Assembly (NCBI GenBank): GCA_021732405.1 | Contig: JAKFVB010000019.1 | Coordinates: 1-53,191 of the forward strand | Reading direction: 5' to 3' | Length of the DNA: 53,191 bases | Source: Methylotenera sp. | Lineage (GTDB): Bacteria > Pseudomonadota > Gammaproteobacteria > Burkholderiales > Methylophilaceae | Part shown: one piece after another, positions 34,293-42,778 of the stretch | How the letters are laid out: the number at the start of each line of letters is the position of its first letter | Numbering within the stretch: the first letter of the stretch is position 1 | The notes under the pieces: generated by a model | Told to the model about the DNA's origin: nothing | The model's database searches: none | What the model saw: the letters and a program-made list of their open reading frames with translations, nothing else | Translations under genes and position numbers: made by a program

Positions 34293-35311
34293 TACACTAC
34301 TTTCGCTTTTAATAAATCGTGCATGTTGAATGCACCAACCAACTTTCCTGCGTCATTGGTCACTAGCAGGCCGTTAATTTTTTTGTTTTCCATCAGCTCA
34401 ACCGCTTCTACTGCTAACTGATTGGCATTAATCGTATTCGGACTGGTATGCATCACATCGCTGATTTTGGCGGTATTGGCATGAATGCCATTCGCAAATG
34501 CGCGACGTAAATCACCATCGGTAAATACACCAATCGGCTCTAAATTAGCGTTAACTATCGCCGTTAGGCCCATGCCTTTATTAGTCATTTCCATCAATGC
34601 AGCCGATAACAAAACATCGGCAAATACACTGGGAATCGCCGCATCTACGCGCATTACATCTTTAACGCGGGTAAGCAATTTACGGCCAATGCTGCCGCCT
34701 GGGTGTGAGCGTGCAAAATCTTCAGCGGTAAAATCGCGCAAATCTAATACACAAACGGCAAGCGCATCACCTAAAGCCAAAGCAGCTGTGGTACTTGCAG
34801 TGGGTGACAAACCTAATGGACACGCTTCTTGCGCGACTTCTGCACTTAAATGCACATCCGATTCTTTGGCCAAAGTGGAATTTGGCGCGCCAGTGATGCT
34901 AATCACTTTTGCACCCAAACGTTTGATAGTAGGCAAAATATTCAGCAGCTCATCGCTTTCACCTGAGTTAGAAAGCGCAATCACCACATCACCATCGGTA
35001 ATCATGCCTAAGTCACCATGACTAGCTTCAGCAGGATGCATAAAAAAAGCAGGAGTGCCAGTGCTGGCAAGGGTGGCAGCGATTTTGCCGCCTATATGCC
35101 CAGATTTACCCATGCCACTAACCACAACTCGGCCTTGGCAATGTAGAATAAGCATGACGGCTGCTTCAAAATTAGCATCCAACCGACTAGCTAAAGCGGT
35201 GATTTCTTGTGCTTCTATCGATAATACATTGCGTGCTAACTGCAAAGTAGACAGATTATCTGCCTGTTTAGGTGCATGTGCGCGATCTGATTGCAATAAG
35301 GTAGGTGCCAT
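34292..35311 (-). CDS. kdsD: D-arabinose 5-phosphate isomerase KdsD
   Basis: Converts ribulose-5-phosphate to arabinose-5-phosphate, the first committed precursor of KDO. The 339 residues comprise a SIS isomerase domain (about 40-185; GMGKSGHIGGKIAATLASTG and SNSGESDELLNILPTI) and two CBS domains (about 215-335; VMRVDAAIPSVFADV and DVMHTSPNTI). First gene of the kdsD-kdsC-lptC-lptA-lptB-rpoN unit, divergent from the antiporter across 167 bases. Confidence 0.95.
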   Translation of the reverse strand: MAPTLLQSDRAHAPKQADNLSTLQLARNVLSIEAQEITALASRLDANFEAAVMLILHCQGRVVVSGMGKSGHIGGKIAATLASTGTPAFFMHPAEASHGDLGMITDGDVVIALSNSGESDELLNILPTIKRLGAKVISITGAPNSTLAKESDVHLSAEVAQEACPLGLSPTASTTAALALGDALAVCVLDLRDFTAEDFARSHPGGSIGRKLLTRVKDVMRVDAAIPSVFADVLLSAALMEMTNKGMGLTAIVNANLEPIGVFTDGDLRRAFANGIHANTAKISDVMHTSPNTINANQLAVEAVELMENKKINGLLVTNDAGKLVGAFNMHDLLKAKVV

Positions 35312-35385
35312 AAGCGATTAGTATAAAAGGGAAACCATGACTAATAAAGTAAAATACAGCGGTTTTTGAGTAAAATAGTAAAAGT

Positions 35386-35402
35386 AGGCACAATTTTTGC
35401 CC
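35386..35402 (+). promoter_or_regulatory. Sigma-54-type (-24/-12) promoter before the antiporter gene
   Basis: AGGCACAATTTTTGCCC places GG at 35387-35388 and GC at 35399-35400, exactly 10 bases apart, with the full GGCAC-N5-TTGC pattern of sigma-54 promoters. It lies 77-90 bases before the antiporter ATG in true intergenic DNA. The first position is A instead of T. No activator site was identified. Confidence 0.55.
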
Positions 35403-35478
35403 TATTTAACTAATCGTTTTACCAAAACAATCAATAACGAATAAAAATGCTTTTACATTACATTGAAATAAACCACAT

Positions 35479-37455
35479 ATGTTCGACTCTTTAACCAGCG
35501 TTTTACTCTTGCTCACCAGCTCTGTATTGGCTGTTGCGTTTTTTCGCGCCTTGCGCTTGCCCGCCATGCTGGCCTATTTTTTGGTGGGTGTGCTATTTGG
35601 CCCTTATGCCCTTAATTTATTACCAAGCACCGAAAGTGGTCGTCATGTAGCCGAATTTGGCATTGTGTTCTTGATGTTTAGCATCGGTCTAGAGTTTAGC
35701 TTGTCTAAACTCTACGCCATGCGTAAAACCTTGTTCGGCTTAGGTGGTGCGCAGGTATTAATTACTTTGGGCGTAGCCATGTTAATTGGCTGGTTGGCAG
35801 GGTTAAGTTTAGTGACTGCGTTTGTGATTGGCGGCGCGTTAACCATGTCGTCCACCGCTATCGTGTCTAAAATATTAATGGAACGTGTCGATTTAAACTC
35901 GCGTCATGGTCGCTTAAGTATTGGTATTTTATTGTTTCAAGATTTAGCCGTTATCCCTATTTTGGTGTTGATTCCTGCGTTAGGTGCACAATCTGGCAAC
36001 TTGACCAGCATTTTAGGTATTTCACTACTAAAAACCGTTATTTTGCTGTTTATATTATTTAAATTCGGCAAAGGAATTATCAACTTCTGGTTTAGCGTGG
36101 TGGCAAAACAACGCTCGCGCGAATTGTTTGTGATGAACGTATTAATGGTGACTTTACTGCTGGCAACTGTCACCAAAATTGCAGGTTTATCTTACGCATT
36201 GGGCGCGTTTATCGCTGGCATGCTGATTTCAGAAACGCGCTATCGCTATCAAGTCGAATCAGATATTGCGTCTTTCCGGGATATTTTGCTTGGCCTATTT
36301 TTTATCAGCGTAGGCATGTTGCTAGACTTAAGCCAGCTTGGCAAACATATTGGCTTGGTGCTACTGCTTCTGGTCTGTTTTGTGTTATTTAAAGCGTTTG
36401 TTATTGCTGTTTTAAGCCGCTTATTTGGCTACGAAACAGGCGTTGGCATTCGCACTGGCATGGTATTGGCACAAGCTGGTGAGTTTAGCTTTGTGATTTT
36501 AGCCTTAGGTTTAGAGCAAAATTTAATCGGCGGTGATGAGCTACAGGTAGTACTAGCCGCATCATTATTATCCATGGTAGCCGCACCATTTATTATTCAG
36601 TACAACGGTAAAATTGCGCGTAAATTAGTTAAAAGTTATACCCGCAACAGTAGCCAAGTAGTGGATGAAATTGATAGCGTGGCCAAAAATTTAAAAGATC
36701 ATGTGATTATTTGCGGCTATGGCCGCAGTGGCCAATATTTGGGCCGTTTTTTAAAAGAAGAAAACATTCCTTTTATTGCGCTAGATATTGACCCAACGCG
36801 TGTGCATGAAGCGGCTTCTGCTGGTCAGCACGTGATGTATGGCGACGCAGGCAGACGTATTGTGTTAGAGGCTGCTGGTGGCGCGCGCGCTAAAGCTTTA
36901 ATTGTCAGCTATTCTGATATGCGCGCATCGATGAAAGTATTGCATGTGGCACAAGAGGGCTATCCCAATTTGCCCGTGATTGTGCGCACCTACGACGACG
37001 CAGATATTGACACGTTTAGAGATGCAGGAGCGACCGAAGTAGTACCTGAAGTATTAGAAGGCAGCTTGATGCTGGCTTCGCACGCCTTAGTGCTATTGGG
37101 AATCCCTTTAAATCGTGTCGTTAAACGTATTCGGCTATTTCGTGAAGAGCGCTACAAAATGTTTCAAGGCTATTTCCATGGCTTAACCGATGTGGCGAGT
37201 GAAATTACGGAAACACATCAAATTAGGCTGCATTCAGCTGAAATTACGAAAGAAGCGTATGCAATGGGTATGCGGCTTAACAACATTAATTTTGCTGGCT
37301 TTAACGTTGAGCTACAGCATATCCGCCGCCCCAATATGTTGGAGGACATCTTGCCACGCCCAGATATTGTGATTGGTGAAGGCGATATATTGGTGTTACT
37401 GGGCAGCCCAGCGGATTTAGGCAGCGCTGAAAAATTCCTACTCACAGGTCGTTAA
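35479..37455 (+). CDS. CPA2 monovalent cation:proton antiporter with TrkA domains (KefB/YbaL type)
   Basis: Inner-membrane cation/proton exchanger. The 658 residues include about 12 membrane segments (1-385) with the family blocks FLMFSIGLEFSLSKL and LSYALGAFIAGMLISE, then a TrkA-N Rossmann domain (about 409-525; HVIICGYGRSGQYLGRFL) and a TrkA-C domain (about 575-655). The K+/H+ preference is the usual assumption for KefB-like forms and is not proven by sequence. Probably transcribed from the sigma-54-type promoter at 35386. No ribosome site is obvious before the ATG. The next gene starts 3 bases after its stop. Confidence 0.9.
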   Translation: MFDSLTSVLLLLTSSVLAVAFFRALRLPAMLAYFLVGVLFGPYALNLLPSTESGRHVAEFGIVFLMFSIGLEFSLSKLYAMRKTLFGLGGAQVLITLGVAMLIGWLAGLSLVTAFVIGGALTMSSTAIVSKILMERVDLNSRHGRLSIGILLFQDLAVIPILVLIPALGAQSGNLTSILGISLLKTVILLFILFKFGKGIINFWFSVVAKQRSRELFVMNVLMVTLLLATVTKIAGLSYALGAFIAGMLISETRYRYQVESDIASFRDILLGLFFISVGMLLDLSQLGKHIGLVLLLLVCFVLFKAFVIAVLSRLFGYETGVGIRTGMVLAQAGEFSFVILALGLEQNLIGGDELQVVLAASLLSMVAAPFIIQYNGKIARKLVKSYTRNSSQVVDEIDSVAKNLKDHVIICGYGRSGQYLGRFLKEENIPFIALDIDPTRVHEAASAGQHVMYGDAGRRIVLEAAGGARAKALIVSYSDMRASMKVLHVAQEGYPNLPVIVRTYDDADIDTFRDAGATEVVPEVLEGSLMLASHALVLLGIPLNRVVKRIRLFREERYKMFQGYFHGLTDVASEITETHQIRLHSAEITKEAYAMGMRLNNINFAGFNVELQHIRRPNMLEDILPRPDIVIGEGDILVLLGSPADLGSAEKFLLTGR

Positions 37456-37458
37456 TTA

Positions 37459-38469
37459 GTGGCTGCTAAAAAAGTAGTGGTGGTAGGTGGTGGGATTGTT
37501 GGCTGCCTAACTGCACTTGAGTTGATTAATCGGGGCTGCCAAGTCACCTTGGTTGAGCGCAATGTGGTTGCAAGCCAAACTTCTGGCGAATCTTCTTGGG
37601 CGGGTGCTGGTATCTTATTTCCACTTTTGCCTTGGATGTATAAAGACGAAGTGAATCAGCTAGCCCTTGCGGGCGCCAGCATTTACCCACATTTATGTAA
37701 GCACTTACTCACAACAACGGGCATAGATCCAGAGTTAATCAATTGTGGCATGCAAATTTTAGCGCCTGCGGATGCGTTAACTGCCGCAGATTGGTGCCTG
37801 AAAAACAACATTCCCTTGCAAGCCAATGTGCAAGGCCTTTTTTTACCAAGCGTTGCGCAAGTGCGTCCACCACAACTATTAAAAGCATTACGTTTAGCAC
37901 TAATACAAAGCGGCGTTACTTTGCTAGAGCGCACAGAATTGCAGGCGCTTAATCAGTCTGAACAACTAAATAGCTGGCAAACCACCACTGGCGAGATTTT
38001 AGAAGCAGACCAATTTGTAGTGACCTCAGGCGCTTGGAGTTTTGAGCTATTAAAAAACACGGCTCAGCAGCTCAACATTAAACCCATGCGCGGCCAAATT
38101 TTGCTTTATGAACAAGTTGGCGAAAAACTAGCGCATATTGTGTATAAAGACGGTTTTTATTTAGTGCCGCGCCAAGATGGCTTGTTGCTGGCTGGAAGCA
38201 CGTTAGAAGATGTGGGATTTGATAAAAATACGACTGAAGATGTAAAACTGGCCTTGCAAACAAAGGCAGAAAATATTTTACCTAGCTTAAAAAATGCCAG
38301 CGTACTCAAACATTGGTGCGGTTTACGGCCAGGTACGCCAGAAAATTTACCCGCCATTGCTGCGCACTCAAGCATTGAGAATCTTTATTTAAATACTGGA
38401 CATTTTCGCTACGGTTTAACCATGGCGCCAGCCAGTGCACAACGTATTGCTGCGCTAATGTGCGATTAG
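37459..38469 (+). CDS. FAD-dependent oxidoreductase, glycine oxidase ThiO-like
   Basis: A 336-residue flavoenzyme of the DAO family. The N-terminal FAD site VVVVGGGIVGCLTALELI is at about 5-22, the SGESSWAGAGIL segment is at about 42-53, and the C-terminal WCGLRPGTPENLPAI and LNTGHFRYGLTMAP segments are typical of ThiO-type amino acid oxidases. ThiO makes the iminoacetate used for the thiazole of thiamin. Other thiamin genes are not present, and the MoeB/ThiF-like gene converges from the far side. The start is GTG at 37459, 3 bases after the antiporter stop, so co-transcription is likely. Confidence 0.82.
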   Translation: MAAKKVVVVGGGIVGCLTALELINRGCQVTLVERNVVASQTSGESSWAGAGILFPLLPWMYKDEVNQLALAGASIYPHLCKHLLTTTGIDPELINCGMQILAPADALTAADWCLKNNIPLQANVQGLFLPSVAQVRPPQLLKALRLALIQSGVTLLERTELQALNQSEQLNSWQTTTGEILEADQFVVTSGAWSFELLKNTAQQLNIKPMRGQILLYEQVGEKLAHIVYKDGFYLVPRQDGLLLAGSTLEDVGFDKNTTEDVKLALQTKAENILPSLKNASVLKHWCGLRPGTPENLPAIAAHSSIENLYLNTGHFRYGLTMAPASAQRIAALMCD

Positions 38470-38478
38470 TGCTGGTTC

Positions 38479-39231
38479 TTACAGCTTAGCGCTACAAACT
38501 GTGCAAGCGCTGTCGCGATTCAATTTAATCGTGCGCCACTCCATACTTAATGCATCCAAGAGCAATAATCTGCCTTGTAGATTTTCACCAATTTGCATGA
38601 TTAACTTAAGCGCTTCTGCTGCCTGCATCGTACCGATAATCCCCACTAACGGTGCAAAAACACCGTTTTCGGTACAGCGCATTTCGGTATCGCTTCCTGT
38701 GTCAGGATATAAACAATGGTAGCAAGGGCTGGTTTCATTTCTAAAATCAAATACTGAAATTTGCCCCTCAAACCCAATTGCAGCACCAGAAACCAAGGGC
38801 TTTTTAAGCTGGAAACAAATACGGTTTAATGCATAACGTGTCGCAAAATTATCACTGCAATCAATCACCACATCCGCACTTTTCACCAGTTGCTCAAACT
38901 CAGCTTCAGTTGATTTTTGCTGAATGGTTTGCACCTCAATTCCAGGATTAATCGCATAAATAGATTGCTGTGCAGAAACCGCTTTATTCACACCAACTGA
39001 TTGCGTTGTATGAATAATTTGACGTTGTAAATTGGTTAAGTCCACCGTATCAAAATCACAAATAGTCAGCTTACCCACACCAGAAGCCGCCAAATATAAA
39101 GCCACTGGCGAGCCCAAACCACCAGCCCCCACAATTAACGCATGGCTATTAACTATTTTTTCTTGGCCTTCATAACCGATTTTGGGCAATAAAATATGGC
39201 GACTGTAACGTAAAAGTTGATCATCATTCAT
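38479..39231 (-). CDS. MoeB/ThiF-family adenylyltransferase
   Basis: An E1-like enzyme that adenylates the C-terminus of a ThiS- or MoaD-type sulfur carrier. The 250 residues show the ATP-binding GAGGLGSPVALYLAASGVG near 35-53, DFDTVDLTNLQRQIIH near 59-74, DCSDNFATRYALN near 119-131, and two zinc-binding CxxC pairs (CYHC near 170 and CTVC near 244). MoeB and ThiF cannot be told apart reliably from sequence. It begins 6 bases after the pilin-like gene, so the pilus-locus transcript may run through it, and its 3' end converges on the ThiO-like gene. Confidence 0.88.
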   Translation of the reverse strand: MNDDQLLRYSRHILLPKIGYEGQEKIVNSHALIVGAGGLGSPVALYLAASGVGKLTICDFDTVDLTNLQRQIIHTTQSVGVNKAVSAQQSIYAINPGIEVQTIQQKSTEAEFEQLVKSADVVIDCSDNFATRYALNRICFQLKKPLVSGAAIGFEGQISVFDFRNETSPCYHCLYPDTGSDTEMRCTENGVFAPLVGIIGTMQAAEALKLIMQIGENLQGRLLLLDALSMEWRTIKLNRDSACTVCSAKL

Positions 39232-39237
39232 AGTGAT

Positions 39238-40041
39238 TTAATGCAATTGCCCCGCTTGAATCATGGCGTTGTAGAGCACGTAAGGTGAAATCCAAGTGAC
39301 TAAATCATCAAACTCGCCAGCGACAGAGCCGCCTGCGGTTTGGGTGCGACTGTAAAAAATTGTGGTGGCAATTTTATTGGCCACTTCATCTGCACCCACC
39401 TCTGCGTCTGCCAAAGCACCATTAGCGCCAGTTGAGTAAACTACTGCAACTGCGTTATTAATCAGCAGATTTGCTGGCACACATTCTGGTGTAGTAATTT
39501 GGCCACATGATACTCTTAAATCAGGATTGAGCGCTGGCACATTGAGCGGGGGTGCGGGATTTGTTCTGGATATGCCAATATCTTGTAATTCTAGAGTGCT
39601 AGTAAAGTCGGGAATATTGATGACCCCATAACCAATATTAGGGACTACTCCATTAGGATTGTCTACTAAGGTAACGGCATAGCGTATGGGATTGTTCCAT
39701 GCGTCTATCGCAAAACCTTGCGAATTTACTGGCTGCATACCCAATGTGGCTGCTGGCAAAAATCCTTGCTGTACTGTGCAGGGACCGCTGGCATTGGGCG
39801 CAGCAATGCCTTGACTAGCCGCTGTAGCAGGGCAAGGCAATCTTCCATTTGCTTGCGCAAAACCCAACAAAGCCTGTTTAGCATTATCTAATGTGTTAAG
39901 TGTTTGCGCTTGTGCCGCTTGCTCACGTTGTGCGCGTAGCGGCAGTAATAAGGCAGATAAAACCAAGCCAAAAATAACCAACACGATGGCCATTTCTACC
40001 AAAGTAAAGCCTTTTTGATTAATCTGTTTTTTAAGCGTCAT
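39238..40041 (-). CDS. Type IV pilin-like pseudopilin
   Basis: A 267-residue prepilin: Lys-rich leader and cleavage site QKG|FTLVEMAIVLVIFGLVLSAL at residues 9-29, with Glu16 at mature position +5, then a long N-terminal helix. The mature domain includes NAKQALLGFAQANGRLPCPA near 53-72, a motif echoed in the next pilin-like protein. It is larger than most major pilins (140-170 residues) and ends IQAGQLH, so a minor or specialised pilin is likely. Its start overlaps the stop of the 536-residue gene by four bases. It needs a prepilin peptidase, not encoded here. Confidence 0.85.
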   Translation of the reverse strand: MTLKKQINQKGFTLVEMAIVLVIFGLVLSALLLPLRAQREQAAQAQTLNTLDNAKQALLGFAQANGRLPCPATAASQGIAAPNASGPCTVQQGFLPAATLGMQPVNSQGFAIDAWNNPIRYAVTLVDNPNGVVPNIGYGVINIPDFTSTLELQDIGISRTNPAPPLNVPALNPDLRVSCGQITTPECVPANLLINNAVAVVYSTGANGALADAEVGADEVANKIATTIFYSRTQTAGGSVAGEFDDLVTWISPYVLYNAMIQAGQLH

Positions 40042-41648
40042 GGCGATATTATATAAACTTGATCGTTGTGAATATTACTTTTTTGCTTGTTTACTGCATC
40101 ATAAACCAAATCGTTATTGGTATTTTCAATACTATCAAGGTAGTAAGTTATATCACTAGGGGGGGGGATTGGCGAACCTGTCGGTCGCGCTTCAGTAATC
40201 GCTAATCTGTCGCCAGTGCCAATCAAAATCGCATTAACACCCGTCGTTAAACCTACTTGCAAATTAGCGATAAGTGGCGACCATTCATAATAAAAGTAAT
40301 CTTGCCATAAATTGGTTTTAAACCAAACGGGTTCTTTTAAACCAATAGAAAGCGTGCCAGCATTGTTGCAAACTGCTCGAGTGCCAGAAATTATACAACC
40401 TGCACCTGCGGAATAGATATCTGCATAACTTGGCACGGAATACGTGTAAGTATTATTGACCCCTCCAACATTGTGCGTGCAAAGGCCGTTAATATCGCAG
40501 ATAAATGTTCTGACGCCACGGGTGCAGCTGCCTGCACCTATGCAGGTACAGTCTGCGCCTGAACGTGTACAGCTACCGGCAGATGAAGCCCACGTTGTAC
40601 CACCACCTCTTCTAAATACAACGTTTAAAATCGGATTAAAGCTGCAACTACAACTGCTGGCCGAAGCACAACTGCAATTATCTGTTATATCAATCGGCAA
40701 CATGCCTTTTGTGTTTGTGCCAGATGAGACATGATTATTGGGTGCAGCACCCAGATTCGCCGCATACGGAAACCGCGCGTTTTTGGTTCTGTATTGACTC
40801 AGCAATTTGCTAGATTCGGCACTGGCGCGGTTGGTCACAGCCGCCATCAATTCATCAATCGTAATAAAAACTAATTTATCGTTAAAGTAATAAGGCTTTG
40901 TCACACTAACGTCCGCCTCTGTTACATCTCGGCTATCTTGCCCGATGATAAAATCTTCATTGGGTAAATCATAATTAGCATTGCTGTAAGTTGCTGCGCC
41001 TATACTAAAACTATCCAGATATTGATTTGCATTTGGCGCTGCGCCTGCGCGATTTTGTCCAGTTAACACATTTCCAGGTGCAATAATCACAGCGGCTACT
41101 CGGTTGGATATCACGTTGCCATTTCTGTCCCTCACAACCAGCCAAGGTTCAGCTGGGTTGCTAATAATACTGGGATTAATAATTGGGTCGATGGGTGGCA
41201 TAGCCGCGCTTTCATACTTGTGCACTAGATTGCGCGATACTGCATACCAAAGACGATTGCCTTGTGTATCTTGATAGTTTTCACCAATGCCAGTTTGAGG
41301 CGCCGTACAGGGATTGCCTTGACCATATACGGGAAGTTGACCAATTAATAAACTGTAACTAAAAGCAGATGTTGGAGAATTGCAATCACTTAAACCATCA
41401 TAATTAGGTACTGGCTCCCCATTTCTGTCTGGAAACGGCATTTGTCCTGGATAATAAAGATGGCTGGCAGACCAAGCGATTAAAGCCTGTTTTGCTTGAT
41501 TGAGCGCCAAATATGTTTTTTTATCTTGCTCTACTCTTAAACTATTTTGATCGTATGATTTTAGTAAATATGCAGTCGCTATCAGGGCAAGAATAAAAGC
41601 CGTTAAAATTAATGCTACCCCGCTCTGCCTGTAAAATTTATTTTGCAT
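40038..41648 (-). CDS. Large GspK/PilX-like pseudopilin with a cysteine-rich region
   Basis: A 536-residue protein whose N-terminus, RQSG|VALILTAFILALIATAYL, looks like an atypical prepilin site after Gly10 without the +5 Glu, as in GspK and PilX minor pilins. The helix leads into LNQAKQALIAWSASHLYYPG, matching the motif of the adjacent pilin. A cysteine cluster lies at about residues 320-428 (CSCASASSCSC, CTRSGADCTC, CDINGLC), 12 Cys in the cluster and 14 in total. A nine-C tract encodes Pro-Pro-Pro near residue 494. Much longer than GspK (about 330). Likely a tip or exported component; function unknown. Confidence 0.75.
   Translation of the reverse strand: MQNKFYRQSGVALILTAFILALIATAYLLKSYDQNSLRVEQDKKTYLALNQAKQALIAWSASHLYYPGQMPFPDRNGEPVPNYDGLSDCNSPTSAFSYSLLIGQLPVYGQGNPCTAPQTGIGENYQDTQGNRLWYAVSRNLVHKYESAAMPPIDPIINPSIISNPAEPWLVVRDRNGNVISNRVAAVIIAPGNVLTGQNRAGAAPNANQYLDSFSIGAATYSNANYDLPNEDFIIGQDSRDVTEADVSVTKPYYFNDKLVFITIDELMAAVTNRASAESSKLLSQYRTKNARFPYAANLGAAPNNHVSSGTNTKGMLPIDITDNCSCASASSCSCSFNPILNVVFRRGGGTTWASSAGSCTRSGADCTCIGAGSCTRGVRTFICDINGLCTHNVGGVNNTYTYSVPSYADIYSAGAGCIISGTRAVCNNAGTLSIGLKEPVWFKTNLWQDYFYYEWSPLIANLQVGLTTGVNAILIGTGDRLAITEARPTGSPIPPPSDITYYLDSIENTNNDLVYDAVNKQKSNIHNDQVYIISP
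40159..40167. repeat. Homopolymer of nine G (C on the coding strand)
   Basis: Nine consecutive G in the plus strand, coding as Pro codons in the large pilin-like gene about 43 codons before its stop. It stands out in this AT-rich sequence and is the type of tract that slips. Confidence 0.95.
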
Positions 41649-41687
41649 TACTTCAAACGCTAAAATCTATCTTCACCAATCGTACCG

Positions 41688-42146
41688 CTATCGCCCTGCG
41701 CCATGGCTTCTTGCTTCACGCACACGGTTATTTTGTGGGTCGTACACCTGCCCTGCTTTTAGGGTTAATCTGCGGCCATTAGCGGGCAGTTTAAGCGGTA
41801 CGCGGTTGCCATTTTCGGGCAGGCTACCCACTTGCACATCTTTATTGCCCGTGTTTTCTTGCATGGCTTGATTGTTAATCCATACCGTTCCGTCTTTGCC
41901 ATCGCTGCGTTTTACATAGCCTTGCATGTTAATAGCATCTGGTAACTCCACAGGCGCAGATTCGGCTTGTTGGTCTGTTGTTTCAACGGGAGTAACCATC
42001 ATTACTTTTTTAGTCTGGCGCAAATAATTCAGCGTGCTGCGCTCTGCGGGTGAGCTAAACAAACGGCCAATTGGCTGTGCGGCTTGCGTTGCTTGCATAA
42101 GCGCGATTTGCGTAGTTACTAAGATGAATAATGCAAAGAATCTCAT
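41688..42146 (-). CDS. PilP/MshK-like secretion protein
   Basis: A 152-residue protein with a signal peptide (RFFALFILVTTQIALMQATQA, residues 2-22) and a short periplasmic part containing GYVKRSDGKDGTVWINNQ and PLKLPANGRRLTLKAGQVYD, the small beta-rich pattern of PilP/GspC-like linkers (MshK) that connect inner-membrane platform and secretin. Assigned mainly by pattern and position: its ATG shares one base with the stop of the PilO-like gene. It lies 39 bases before the large pilin-like gene. Confidence 0.7.
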   Translation of the reverse strand: MRFFALFILVTTQIALMQATQAAQPIGRLFSSPAERSTLNYLRQTKKVMMVTPVETTDQQAESAPVELPDAINMQGYVKRSDGKDGTVWINNQAMQENTGNKDVQVGSLPENGNRVPLKLPANGRRLTLKAGQVYDPQNNRVREARSHGAGR

Positions 42147-42778
42147 TACAGTGCCCCCGCTGAAATCACATTGCTCAATTGTGGGTCGCGCAGGGTTAGC
42201 CAGTCAATTTCACATACTGCTTTTAAATTTGCACTGATATTTTTAGTATCAATTGCAGCACCAACTGGTCGGCTAATTTCACAATCGCGCACAATAAGAG
42301 GGGTTGGCTGCTCTTTTAAACCATCTAATAGCGTCAATAAATCGCCTTCATGTAGCATATCTAGGTTCAATTTCATCACAGAACGGTGCAGCGCAAAATT
42401 GCCCAAATTCGATAAAAAAGGTGTTTTATAGTTTTCTTGCAGGCCGATGCTGTAGTCAATACTGAATAATTTATGTTGATTGTGAATTTGACGCAGAGCC
42501 TCAATCCACTCAATGCGCCGCTCTTCGCCAATAAAACCGCTGGCAAGCAAATCGTTATACGCTGGCAAGTATTGCCTAATCATTTCTTTTTCTAAGCCTG
42601 ATGACTGATATTTTTGGCGCGCTTGATTCAATAAATTTTGCTGTGTGACTAACGCTGTTTCATTTTTTTTGCGATATTGATCTGCAAAACTGATTAGCAA
42701 ACCAGCGATTAGCAATGCCGCCCCCAAACCAATCATGGGGTTGCGTAGTTTGCGCCAATCTTGCTGGGTCATACTCAT
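42146..42778 (-). CDS. PilO/MshJ-like inner-membrane platform protein
   Basis: A 210-residue bitopic protein: a cytoplasmic start (MTQQDWRKLRNP), one membrane helix (about 13-30), a coiled-coil-prone region (about 33-70) and a ferredoxin-like periplasmic domain, as in PilO, GspM and MshJ. It overlaps the PilM/PilN-like gene by four bases and the PilP-like gene by one, so the three are translationally coupled as in pilMNOP and mshIJK. Sequence similarity to named members cannot be measured here. Confidence 0.75.
   Translation of the reverse strand: MSMTQQDWRKLRNPMIGLGAALLIAGLLISFADQYRKKNETALVTQQNLLNQARQKYQSSGLEKEMIRQYLPAYNDLLASGFIGEERRIEWIEALRQIHNQHKLFSIDYSIGLQENYKTPFLSNLGNFALHRSVMKLNLDMLHEGDLLTLLDGLKEQPTPLIVRDCEISRPVGAAIDTKNISANLKAVCEIDWLTLRDPQLSNVISAGAL

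Noticed and set aside
34485-35021. 178-codon open frame on the plus strand
   Set aside because: It lies wholly antisense to kdsD, whose protein is clearly conserved; no ribosome site or family match.
40456-40734. 92-codon plus-strand frame inside the large pilin-like gene
   Set aside because: Mirrors the Cys-rich coding region; Gln/Leu-rich product with no start signal.
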